The translations under genes and the position numbers were made by a program. Under the pieces are notes generated by a model. That model saw nothing but the letters and a program-made list of their open reading frames with translations. It did not search any database and was not told where the DNA came from. This document shows, piece by piece, positions 25,458 to 37,700 of a DNA stretch of 64,000 bases. Origin of the DNA: Malurus cyaneus samueli (Eukaryota; Chordata; Aves; Passeriformes; Maluridae); contig CM019228.1 of the NCBI GenBank assembly GCA_009741485.1, positions 14,268,573 to 14,332,572 on the forward strand, written 5' to 3'. The stretch's first letter is position 1. Each line of letters begins with the position of its first letter.

Positions 25458-26030
25458 CTCTCAGAGCTGGTTTGTTTCATCACAGACTGGTTTGGGGTGG
25501 AAGGGACTTTGAAGCTCACCCAATCCCACCCCCTGCCATAGGCAGGGACACCTCCCACTGTCCCAGAATGCCCAAGACCCAGTGTCCAGCACAGACACTG
25601 CCAAGGATCCAGGGGCAGCCACAGCTTCTCTGGGCACCCTGTGCCAGGGCCTCCCCACCCTCCCAGGGAACAATTCCTTCCCAATATCCCATCCATCCCT
25701 GCCCTCTGGCACTGGGAAGCCATTCCCTGTGTCCTGTCCCTCCATCCCTTGTCCCCAGTCCCTCTCCAGCTCTCCTGGAGCCCCTTTAGGCCCCAAAAGG
25801 GGCTCTGAGCTCTCCCTGGAGCCTTCTCCTCTCCAGGTGAGCACCCCCAGCTCTCCCAGCCTGGCTCCAGAGCAGAGGGGCTCCAGCCCTGGAGCAGCTC
25901 CGTGGCCTCCTCTGGACTCCCCCAGCAGCTCCAGATCCTTCTTGTGCTGAGCTCCAGGGCTGGGGCAGCTCTGCAGGTGGGGTCTCACCTGAGCAGGGCA
26001 GAATCCCCTCCCCTGATTCCAGCACTCCGT
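25458..26030 (-). mobile_element. Young CR1 LINE tail, longest copy
   Basis: Reversed relative to the copies at 9.1 and 17.6 kb. It starts near the 3' terminus (CACAGACTGGTTTGGGGTGG) and extends about 570 bases. It goes beyond the other copies through CCAGAGCAGAGGGGCTCCAG to GGTGGGGTCTCACC and CAGAATCCCCTCCCC. A 221-codon open frame (26126-25461) runs along it but shows no protein-family similarity. Confidence 0.9.
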
Positions 26031-27375
26031 GGTGCCCAAGGACGCTCTGTCACTGCCCAATTTAAGCACGTCAGAAATTACTCTGCCATAGGGCTCCAGT
26101 ACTGAAGGGAATGGGAACAAGAACACTTTTCTTTTGAATCATCTTCCAAGATCCAGCTCTGTTGCCTATTTTGGGAACTTGAGCATTGGGAACTTAGGCA
26201 CTTCACTCAGCACTGAAGTCTCGCCTCCACCAGTTTTTTTCTTGGAAGATGTTATGGAGAAGTAGAGTAGTTGCACTGTATATCAATCAAAAGTGAAACA
26301 CAAGTAATAATATAACTTGGGGGGGTGGGGGAAAATTCTAAATAATGGTTTCCAAGTTTTAGAACTTTCATCCCTGGAGAAACTCCAACCCTTGCAATTC
26401 CAAGGGCAACCAAATCCAACATCAAAGTCGGCCCTACTCTGAGCAGTGTTCAACTACAGGAACTCCAAAATCTAAATTATATGAGCCTGTGACTGTGTTT
26501 TTCTTGACATTTATTTTAACAAAACATTGGCAAATAGCTAGGAAAAGCACTCTGGAGAAGTTTCAATCAACATGTTTGTTTAATTAGGTGATTGGCAAGT
26601 TGTCTCTACAGTTTCATTGCTGAAAGGCTCTATCAGCCAGAGCAGTAGAGCCATGATTTGATAAGTATGGAAATGGCACAAGGGAAAAATAACTTGGGAG
26701 AAGAACAAATCCAGATTTTCTCCAGCTGCCAGTTATCCTCATACAGATGTAAACAAACACAACCAAATGAAGCTTTTTTCCTGCTAATTGACTATTTAGA
26801 AGGTGTATTTTCCCCTCCCTTCACCGAAATACGGCATTTCCACACCGGTTGTGCCACCCCATGTCCCAACCTAACATTATGCAAGTGTGGTTTTTGATGA
26901 GAAGTTCTGCATTCCTGTTTACATTTCTAACTTCCCGATATCTCTGTTCCCACATACCCAACCTCTGCCATGAGGGGACTTCTCTTGCAAGGAATTACAA
27001 CACACCCCCCCATTTATTTCATCACCTCTGCGTTTGGCTGCTCTGTGCTCACTTCAGCTCACAGGTTGTTCTTCTCCTCTCTCCTTTTTCTGTTCTTCCT
27101 GATGGACTTTAGCTTCCTTTCCCACCTATTTTTACACTGTTCCTAGCGTGCCCAGGAGCAGGAACACAATGCTGCTATCAGCTGCCCACCAGGCAGGGGA
27201 TGTGGTCAGTTTGTGGCCAAGCTGGAAACCACAGAGGGATGGGAACACTGGGAATGCAGCCACTCCCGGGGCTGGATGGGGCAAGGCTGCTCCTTAATAA
27301 AATATTTACAAGGTGCACATGGAGAAACAGGAATCCTGATCTTCAGGGAGGCATTTTCTGCTTTTTATTGCCACG

Positions 27376-27725
27376 TGTCACAGAATCTTTAAGGTTGGAA
27401 AAGGCCTTTAAGACCACTGACTTGGCACCACCATGTTCACCACTAACCCATGTCCTCAAGTGCCCCATCCAGCCATCTTCTGAACACTTGCAGGGATGGT
27501 GACTCTACCCCTGCCCTGGACCTGATCACCCTTTCCATGAAGACAAGTTCCCTAATATCCAACCTGAACCTCCCCAGGCACAGCTTGGGGTCATTTCCTC
27601 TTCTCCTGGGAGGAGAGCCCGACTTCCCTGGCTGTCCCCTCCTGTCAGGGAGTTGTGCAGAGCCAGAAAGTCACCCCAGAGCCTCCTTTTCTTGCAGCTC
27701 AACAACCCCAGTTCTGTCTTGTCAA
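27376..27725 (-). mobile_element. CR1 LINE tail, older subfamily
   Basis: Reversed classic CR1: CACAGAATCTTTAAGGTTGG, GATGGTGACTCTACC, CCTAATATCCAACCTGAACC and GGGAGTTGTGCAGAGCC follow the consensus order. Confidence 0.88.
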
Positions 27726-28826
27726 TCATACACTTCCCTAGAAGAAATGCCATCATTCCCAGCTAGAAAGCAGCTTGATATGAAGGTGAGCACACAGCAA
27801 TCCTCAAATACTTGACAGGGAGAGCATAACAGTCACATTGAATATTCCACTTTCCCACATCACAGATGAGAACTGTCCTGCATAAAAGCATTTTGAAAAC
27901 ATCACTCCATTTTCTGTTCTCTTTGCTTTTATGAGTGAAGAATAAAATTAATTATGGGAGTCCAAAGCATCAAAAAAGTTTTGTCAACATCTGTCACTGC
28001 ACTGACTCATCCACTAATGGCAGGTCGGCATATTGGGCTTCCTTCATCTTCCCACTCGGAAGAGGCATTAATCTGCTTTTAAAGCAGTTTGATTAAGCTG
28101 ATTATCTTTGCATATTTGTTAAAGATGACTTCTTGCACTCTTCAGAAATTAAATGCAGAAGCAACAGTTCAAAGAACAAAAAAAAATCTTGAAAGGAAAG
28201 CAGAACTTGAAATGGCAGAGGAATGCAAGAGGCAAGCACTTCTGGGGATCTGAGAGCAAAGGATAGTACAGAAAAATTTGATTTTCCATTAAAAAAGGTC
28301 CATTTTTTCTGTAATTGATGTAGAGAATAAAAATCAGTAGACCTTCAGCTGAGATAACAGTATTAATTATCCCTAAAATAAAAGGGGATTTTAGAAAAGT
28401 GCTCCTGAATAAAAGACTCTGCATCAGTATTTTCCTTCACTGATGTCAACACAATCCAGGTCAAAAGACCACAGCAAGCTTGAAACCAAAATCCATAACA
28501 AAATGTCACTTTTCCTTACAAAATTCCACTCTCTTTCAATTTCTTTTTCATTTGGATAAAACCCTGAGGTCCAAAGGCTGCAATTATTCATACGTAAGCC
28601 AGGATACAATTTATCCATCAGAGATTTTCTGTGCCATGTCTGTAATTTTCCTTTTATTTCAATTATTCCTCAATTTTATGTGCACAATGGACAAGGAACA
28701 GCTATCAAGGACCAACAAGCTACACAGATAGGTCTGAACTGTGGAGAGACCTGGAAGGATGCGCTCTGTATCTGGAAGCTGTATTTTAGAATGGAAGCTG
28801 ACAGGACACAGACCCAGTGGATTTGT

Positions 28827-28874
28827 GGAGGTTCTAAGCTGGAAAGGTGAGGAGGTTCTAAGCTGGGAAGAGGA
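28827..28874. repeat. 24-base tandem duplication
   Basis: Two units beginning GGAGGTTCTAAGCTGG are adjacent at 28827-28850 and 28851-28874, with a few differences near the unit ends. Confidence 0.85.
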
Positions 28875-29694
28875 TTTATGTCAACAAGTAACCAAAGAAC
28901 CATTAAATGTTGGGCAATATTAAGACTGGAGCTAGGAAACAAATAGTAAGATTAGACCAGGCAGCAAAAGTTTCCATTTGAAAAGGCATAATGGAGAAAG
29001 AAGGGAATAATTTGCTCCTCACAGTTCCCATTTTTCCATTAAGGTCCTCACAGCCCATTTGCCATGAGTCACACTCCCTCCCGATTCTGCCTTTCTAGAA
29101 GGCAGGCAGCAAACAAGGAGAAGTGGCTGTTAATCAAAGTCTCCAAGGTTTTACTCATCCTCCCAAAGCACTCCTTCATCCCCCTTTCCCCCTCCAGTCA
29201 CATCTTGCCTCAGCTCAGTCCTTCCTGTAACCACCTGAGCACTGGGAAGGGATAGGCAGCTGTTCCCAGACGAACACCTCACACTGCCCAGGACAGCTCC
29301 TCATCTACTGGGATTTACTGACAGCCAGTGTAACACTACAGACATGAAAAGTAATAAAAAAGAGAAAGAAAGGTTTAAAAGCAGGAGGAATCAAGAAGCA
29401 AGTGTGATTTGAAGGTTCCTCTGGAGTTTCAACATACACTCCCATGCGACTTTTTTCCCCCACTGAACTTCCTCAGCACAACACAGGCAGCCACAGCTCT
29501 CAGCTCCTCAGACAGCCTCATTTACACCACCCTTCTTCTGGCATAAAACTTTGAAAATCTCTTTAACAAAACACCACCAGATGCTTTTGTCTTAAGACAA
29601 CTTTCCTGAAATAGCAAATACCTGTTATAAATAATCTATTAATGTTTTGAGAAATAAATGCCTAAGTTGTTACAAGGTGTCCCTAATGGGGACA

Positions 29695-30035
29695 ATCATA
29701 GAATCCTGGAATGGTTTGGGTTGGAAGGGAGCCTAAAGTCTATCCAATCTCACCCCCTGCCACAGGCAGGGACACCTTCCACTGTCCCAGGGTGCTCCCA
29801 TCCCCAATGTCCAGCCTGGCCTTGGACACTGCCAGGGATCCAGGGGCAGCCACAGCTTCTCTGGGCACCCTGTGCCAGCCCCTCTCCATCCTCACAGGGA
29901 TAGACCCCTTCCCCCGTAACCCATCTGACCCCACCCTCTGGCAGTGGGAAGCCATTCCCAGCGTCCTGTTCCTCCATATTCCTGAAAAAAGCCCTTCTCC
30001 AGCAGAGCTCTGCTGCACAGCCTGGAACAGGCAGG
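29695..30035 (-). mobile_element. Young CR1 LINE tail
   Basis: Starts with the reversed 3' terminus (ATCATAGAATCCTGGAATGG). It continues with GGCAGGGACACCTTCCACTG and ends near GCTCTGCTGCACAGCC. Confidence 0.9.
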
Positions 30036-31833
30036 ACACTGAAGTCTGTAAGGCCTATAACGGTAAATATCTTTCTTGTGCTTGCATACCTTGCACAATG
30101 TAATTATCAGTAAAGCTTTAATCCATTAATTCTTAAATGGCATTGAAAAGATCTGTCCTGACAAGGAGGCCACGTAAGATCCACACATTCACCCTCAGCA
30201 CCTGCATCGAGGAACAGAAGCCACTGGGAAGCTCCATGTTCCAGGACTCACACCGGATCACCTTACAACAACTGGGAAAGTTAGTATTTCAAACACCAGC
30301 ACTCGGTAAAATTGTGGCACACTCCAAAAACGCTTTTTTTGATGTGATATTAAGGTGGTTTTGCTTTAAAACAGTCTATGCTGCTATTCCCTGAAGCATG
30401 GTGAGCCAGCAGAAAGGGCACTGCTCCCATATCACTACCAAACAAAACACTCCCCTTTCTTATTTTACACCAGCTATGGCATTTCAGTCCCATCATGGCA
30501 TATTCCAACTTCTTGATACAAGATAAAACTAATCCAGGGAGCAGATTATGGCACCACCCTCTGCAGTGCTGTAGATGCTGGTTCCTTCCAGAGCAGCACA
30601 GCCTGAAAAACTGAAGGGACATTTCAGATTTATAGAATTTGAAGCAGCTTAAGATTCACTTCAGCTCCTGCAGAAATAATATAGAACTAATCAATTAGCT
30701 CGCTCATCTCTGAGCCTGCTCAATTCTTTGAGAAATATTCAAATAGTTTCAGTTTGAATGGCAGAGTTTACAGTTCAGACACCAAGTACCCTCCCAAAGC
30801 CCTGATCCACTTTAGAGCTGCCAAGCACACGACTGCATTCTGTACTGAAGGGATTTGAAGGGGCTTTTAGGAGTAATTCCCATATTTCTGCCAGAATCTG
30901 TGAACCTGAGGATGAAGAGCCCTTCCCTTCAAAGTCCCTTCAATTACCATAGCAAAGGACAAGTATGTTTGATCACAGCTTTATTTACAGTATAAGATGG
31001 TTAATTCAATCCAAAAAGAGCCTTGAGTTCAGGTATTTCCTTATTAGTCCATGCAAAACAATCCTGATAAAAACAGACTCAAAAAAACATAACGAAAGAG
31101 CTGATCTAAGTTGAGAGCCAGCTTTATTTAGCTACAAGAGACCCCTTTTGACGAAGTGACACCCTAAATCCCACATTTCAGGAGTTAATCAAGGATCAGA
31201 GTAGCTCTTCTAGGCTGACAAAAAGCTGTTTTCTAGAGAGCAGTCCACACACTTGTTTGGGCACCCATGAGGCTTGCCAAGCTACCAAGAGCACTCACCG
31301 TTCACCAGACGCTCCGTGTGTACAAATACTGCAAAAGTCAAATTTGGAGGAGATAAAGCCAAGTGTGCTTGTCCATGATAAGGAGCAAGAACTTGGTAAG
31401 GAAACCCCAGCAGCTCAAGGGACTGCACAGAGCTTTCTGCTGGGTCCTGTTCAGCCAGGGAGTTCCAGGCAGACACAACATTTACGGGAACAGGATCCCA
31501 CCCACACCCTTTACTTGAGCAGTGACTCCTTTCAGGGAAAACAATCAGGCATTTCCATCAGCCCACTTCCAGTTTCAGCTTCTCCAAGCTTTGAGCAGTT
31601 CCCAGTCACCTACAGAGGGAGAAGATTCCCCCTAGCATTGCCCTCAGCCAGGCATGGCAGAGAAGAGCTCTGGCTCCTTACAGGAATTAAGACACACACA
31701 AGACTCAGACGCTTTCCCCAGTTAAGGAGGATTCCTGCATTTAGATCAAGGGACAAACTGGTTTGGATAATCTACCAGCACATTGCCTCCAGGAAACCTG
31801 CTGCTTCCTGGCTTTCCCCTGGTCAGCTGGTTC

Positions 31834-31966
31834 ACAGAACCATGGAATGGTTTAGGCTGGAAGGGCCCTTAAAGCTCATCCAGTTTCATCCCCTGTCATG
31901 GGCAGGGACACCTTCCATTATCTCAGGTTGCTTCAAGCCCCCGTCCAGCCTGGCCTCGGAACATCT
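31834..31966 (-). mobile_element. CR1 LINE tail fragment
   Basis: CACAGAACCATGGAATGGTT, GGCAGGGACACCTTCCATTA and CCAGCCTGGCCTCGGA are the last 130 bases of a CR1, reversed. It is the last recognisable CR1 before a stretch of about 22 kb without one. Confidence 0.87.
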
Positions 31967-33940
31967 CAATTCACTAAAGCAAAGAGAAAAAGCAGCAAAA
32001 GCAAATACTTTCCCTCCCGTAGTTAAATCGCCTCAGTATCTTCCAAGTATTAAGACAGTTGTTTATTCCTATCTTTTTCCACTTGTGGAAAGTCATAGTT
32101 AATTTCAGAAGCAGGAAATGTAACAGCAAAATACTACTTTCCATTTGTGAGCTGCACTTAAATAAGAACTGGAGATGGACTTCAACTCAAACAAAAAGCA
32201 GGCAAAGGAAAAGAATCTTAAAGAAGGTTCTGCCCATGAGGGCACAGGGAAAATACACGAAAGCTGTGTATCCAGCTTTAGTGAGGAGCAGTGAAACTCT
32301 GCGCAGCAGAGCAGCCACCAGGGATTGAAGCAGCAGAGCCCTTTGATGTGGGAGGCATGAGGCCCATGGAGGAGTCTTGCAGCTCTTGATCGCCTCAAGA
32401 AATGTTTTAATGGGCTTCAATTTCCGTAGCTGGTTTGGAAGATCAATTACACACATTAGCAGTATCTAGTGTGAAGTACAGAGGTCTTTAATAGAGCAGT
32501 TAATTTGGTCACACTGCACTATGTATTTCTCTAGAGACACAACCATGCTGCTTCAGAACCACTTGATTCTAATGCATATTTTTATGATTTTATATATCTT
32601 TAAGCTCAATAGTCCCCCATCAACTTGATCAAGGTAGATGCTCTGCAATGTTCAAATCTTGAATGTGTCAAAGGCAAGAACAACTACAATTTCGAAAGTC
32701 TTGTATCCAGACTGCCCAGGGAGTCTGAGTTCAGTCAGGACAAGTCCCCAAAATATTTTCTCCATAACAACTTCCATAATATTGAAAGTATACAGGCTTG
32801 TTCCCTTACACTGAAGTTGCACAGCCCTTCAGTGCCAGAAGGAATTTACTTGGATTAACAGAATATGCTTATTCTAAAAAACTAAACAGCATGAAGCCAA
32901 AGTTATATATATTTAGGCATGTCAGAGACACCAAAGAAGGGTTTGTGGTTGCTTGAGGCACGGATGTGTATCAAAACACCGAGTTGCAGCTAGAATTGAA
33001 ATTGAGTTCTGAAATAAACGGCAGCTCTGCTAGCAAAACAAGGTTTGACAGGTCTCCAGTTAACAGCCACAGTTTCTCCCTTCTATTTAAAGGTAAAATC
33101 CATTGAAGTTCAAGCTTCCATAGAAGGATACCAGCAGACACTTGGCTGATGTGGAAAAAAGGAATTCATCCTACAGGTTATCTACTTTGGTCTATCTTGC
33201 CATCCAAACAGTGACTCCAACAGGAATGAGTTTCTCTAGGGAGCAGGAAGATTTCCCTTCCTACCTGCTCACTAAAATCAGACCACACCAAGTTCTCTAT
33301 AGCAGATCAGTTTTTACCTAGAAAAAATATTCCTCCAGTATCCTATTTTATACTAAATGACCTTTTCAAAAGCATAACAAATTAGTATTTACAGACACTT
33401 ATTTAAAATCTCTCTCTTATTTTCCCTAAAGGAAATAATTCCTTTTGGTAGATACAACTAATCCTGAGAAGGAAGAATAATAGTTCAAAGAATCCAAGTA
33501 GTCATTTAAGTGTTTTATCCTTTAGAGAACATTCACTCCTTCCCTAGGTGACTCAAAACAAACCTTATTTACTAAGAACGACTTGGTTGCAATTAAAAGA
33601 TAAATCATCATTTTAAAGAAACAAAGGTTTGGGCTCTTTCAGCACATTACCCAAACACAACACATCCCCATCTCTCCCACAGGCATTGCAGAAGTCAGTG
33701 CAGTTCACAGCTCACTCTGTTATTGATACATCAGGGAAGGTAATTTTCATTTAATTCCACATTTTTAAAAATATGTATATGAGGAGACTGCTGTTATCCA
33801 TTTCAATTTGTGCATTTAAATCACTATCAGCCAAGTAGGACTTAGCCCTCCTTTAAAGAATATAAAGATTTATAACCATCCCTCCAGTAAATTCACCATG
33901 TCCCCTTTAAATTGCACTTTATAAAGACATACAACAGCAT

Positions 33941-33997
33941 GTGTATATTAGTATATACACATTATATTAGTGTATATATATTAGTATTAGCATATAG
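33941..33997. repeat. TA-rich low-complexity run
   Basis: Imperfect alternation of TATA and TTAG units in intron 1. Confidence 0.6.
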
Positions 33998-34607
33998 CTT
34001 AAAGATGTGAAAATAGCACAAGACACATTTGTAACACTACAGCTCTTACCTGTGACTTGCAGATCTCAAGCTTCAATTAAATACACAGAAGTAGCACTTC
34101 ACAGTAAAAATTAAGATCAACTAAATCAATCTATTTTTGGTCTTTATCATTCCATTTGAAGCACCCTCTGGTAACCACCTGAGTAGCAAAACCAAGCCTG
34201 TGCTTACTGAGCATGAACTCTGAGAAGTCTGCACTAAACCTATGACTGTTAAGTATTCAAGGTGCCTTTGCTTGGAGTGAAAAAGTAAATCTGCCAGATT
34301 TTGAAAAGAAAAAAAATAAATACAACATAGATAAGGAGCAATTAACTCTGGGGTTTGGGTCCTGGTATACTGCCTTGCTCTTGACGAAATTAAGCAGCAA
34401 AACCCCCCGACCTCAAGCTGCCACCCTGGATCATGGTGCACACACAGGATGGAGCTGCTGAAAATGTACAAACACAATTCTGAGCCTCCATTTGCTCAGG
34501 TACTCAAGGATCTACTTAAATATCTTATGAGGTGCCACCTCTGGTCAAAATCCAAACCGAGAGAGGGCAGGAATTTCTCCCCTTCCCGTAACTCTCCAGG
34601 CTGCCTG

Positions 34608-34715
34608 CAGTAACACTTGCCATCAGATCCAGGAGACTGAACTTCCCTGAAAGCTTTCCTTCAGTAACACTTGCCATCAGATCCAGTAGACTGAACTTCC
34701 CTGAAAGCTTTCCTT
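34608..34715. repeat. 54-base tandem duplication
   Basis: Two adjacent 54-base units (34608-34661 and 34662-34715) begin CAGTAACACTTGCCATCAGA and differ at one position (GGAGACTG versus GTAGACTG). The period is 18 codons, so a minus-strand frame repeats a peptide. This is a by-product, not evidence of coding. Confidence 0.92.
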
Positions 34716-37700
34716 CTGAGAGACACTCAAATCCCACACTAGATTTCTGTCACAGAAGTAAGATTTAATATCCAATTACAAAACACACAGAAGTTACTTC
34801 TGCTCCTTTAAGTCCAAATGGGAAGGTACAAAGAACCAAGATCAATACATATGCAAAAAAACCCCAGAAAATTAGGAATGAGTGGGACAAGCACACCAGG
34901 GAGTCCTGGCCCCCACTGGTACAGTTTCATTACCTCAAGTTGCTCTAAGACTCATCCAGCTGAGGTTTGAGGACCACCAGGCAAAGCCCTTCTAGACAAT
35001 CAACTCCAACATTAAAGCTGGAATCTGAAACCAACTTCAGAAAAATACTCGAAGGCAAAGGAAACCTTCACACTCTGAGCAAAAACAGAACAACAAGGGT
35101 AAGAACAATGCTCAGAATACTTAAGTGTGCCTTGCTTTTATTGCAAGCCTTTATTTCAGAAAGTTATGCAGCTGGTGTAACACAAATCTACATGTGAAGA
35201 CAAATCTAGAAGCAAATGCTCAGAGCTGAGATGAAAAAGCATCTGTAATTTAGATAAATAACAGCTCGCTGCAGGAACAACCTCAGCATTCAGGTCTTGT
35301 ATTTCAGAGCCTGTACAGTTTTGCTCATTTAGATTCAAACGCCAAAAAATAGACCAACTCCTCTCCTGGATGAGAGATTACATCTTTATGCAGGAAAGCT
35401 TAGCTGGAGCACAGATGAGTCTGTCAAGGAAGGACAAGGATCCAAGGTATGCATGTTTATTAGAAGTACCACTTCTGTGTCATTAGCTTGGAGATGTGAC
35501 ATCTCTGCATCAGCTCCAGGTCCAGCTGACAGAACTGTTCCACAATTCAGAATTCCCTTATGGTGGAGGCCTCCAACATAAAAAATGCCACCATGAACCA
35601 GCACTTACAGCAAAACTTCCACACTCAGTCTGAATAACTTAAAGCTTGAACTAAAGAATTCCCTTTAACAGTTGCCACCAGGGTGGGTGCTGAGAAACAG
35701 ATCCTGCAAGAACAGGCAGGACAGAGTGGCCTGTTTTGGTGTTTTTCTATTTCACGTATTTCAGGCAGACAGAGAACTGGTGTGTAAGTGCTGCTGTAAG
35801 GGAAGGGATCCTTGACAGGCTGGCAAGGCTCGGTGCTGGATTTTTGGACTAAGCAGTTACATGGAGTTGCACAATGAGTAAACAAGGGAGGCAAAGCTGA
35901 CAGCCCAAGCCCTGCATTAATGACCCAGCAGGTATTTTCACTGCTCATACACGCCATGGAAATCAACTTGTAATTGCAGCCTAAAGTAGCCCTACATAAA
36001 AACCATGGAGTGAAGGGTTACACATTAGGAAATGCAAGCACTGTGATCACCTGTGAAGCTTTAGCTCAGCTTCTTTTGGAATATGTATGATGCTTAATTC
36101 TCTTCTCCATCCTTTCTTTCCCATCAACCACCACCCTCAGCCAGTGGGCTGGTGGGACAATACTCCCTGAACCCAGAACTTTTCCTACAGTCATGATCCT
36201 TAAACCCTGTAGTCAGTCAGTGTGGAGTCCTGAAGCACATGAGTCTTTCTTGCACTGCTCATTTTATGGCACCTCTTCTGCTAAGGATCCACAGCACCCA
36301 CCAGAGCTCTCACATTGTCACATATGTTAAGTGGCAGTAGTGGACTTTTAAAAGGCTGGAAAACTAAGGATAATAAGAGTTCAAGCCATCAAAAGGATCT
36401 TCTGTGCCCAGAATAGATGTCCAGAGTTTAGCTGTTTGAATACTCCCAATTTTTATAGCATTTCTGCTCTGTGTTTGGGAAATACAACTCCACTACCAGC
36501 GGTCTGAGCAGCACAGTCAAGCACTCAGGCCTGGAGTCGTGTATTCAGCACCCAAACCATAACTCTCTACACACATCTGGAAAGGTTCCCAGCAACTTCC
36601 TAGCCAGGACTACAACCTCAACCAGGCAGGGACACACCTGCCTCTCCAGGATGGCACTGGCCTGACTCACCAGACCACCACCTACAACTTCTTCCCAGAT
36701 AAAGCCACCTCACCCAGTGCTTCTACAAATACCAGGTAATTTAAAATCTTATTGGGCCACCTGGAAATTCTGGATTTCTTCAGGTGTCCCATCCTACTGC
36801 AGCCTCTGTTTAGAATTACCTCAGTTATTACCTGTGGGGATGAACTACTGATGTCAGCACACTCACAGCAATGCTCAAAAGATCAGACAGATTGTTAGAC
36901 ACCTGAATATCCAATCATCATTCCTCCCACAAACAGCTTAATCTTTATTTATATTAGTTTATTGGCTCAATTGCACAGCACAGACAAACCTCTTTGGGAG
37001 GAAGGCAAACTCCTGGCAAGCCTTCACAACAGACCAGCACTCCCAGTTAGCATGGGAGCTTCATCAACAGCCACAGTCATTTGTACCAGGAAGCCCAGTT
37101 CATCTGGCTCTGGGCACCAGTTATTTCTCCAGCAACTTTAGAAGCAGGCTATTTTCTGGAAACCATTGACAAAAAAAAGCCACTAAATTAGCTCACAAGT
37201 CAGTTTGTGTAACACAGCCCGGGCCACCTGCCTCAGTGAGGCCCCACTGCCCATGCTCTGTCTGCCACAGCTTTAACTCTTACTTAACTTACCAAAAAGA
37301 TGTGTCAGAAGTCTTATGCAAGTTCACCTCTAACATACTCGTTATTCTCTCAGGAGCCACTGAATGAAATGTGAGTTAATGAATAACACAGTAGGAATTA
37401 TTTCATTATCCCCATGGTGAGAGAGAGAGCCATCTAATTCTTGGATATGATGTCAGACTTGAGAAAGAGCCAGTGGTACTTACTCAAGCTTCCACTGCTC
37501 ACTCAACTGCTACAGCAGTGGTGTTCCCAGAGAAAGGCTGCAGACTGCTCTGACCGGTCGGGAGCAAAGCTGCTCCAGGACAAATCAGGAATTCAGGCAG
37601 CAGGAGTGAAGAACTGGAATCTGTCATTCGGCTCCCACAGAAGGGAGAGGTTTTTGAGTACATATTTAATGCACAGGCCTTACACAGGTATGGGAACTGA

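Noticed and set aside
25461..26126. 221-codon open frame on the minus strand
   Set aside because: It is the 3' region of a CR1 element read in a non-coding frame. The same peptide recurs at each young CR1 copy.
31257..32102. 281-codon open frame on the + strand in intron 1
   Set aside because: It runs through a reversed CR1 tail (31834-31966). The translation has no recognisable domain and no bias suggesting a protein. It looks like a chance long frame.
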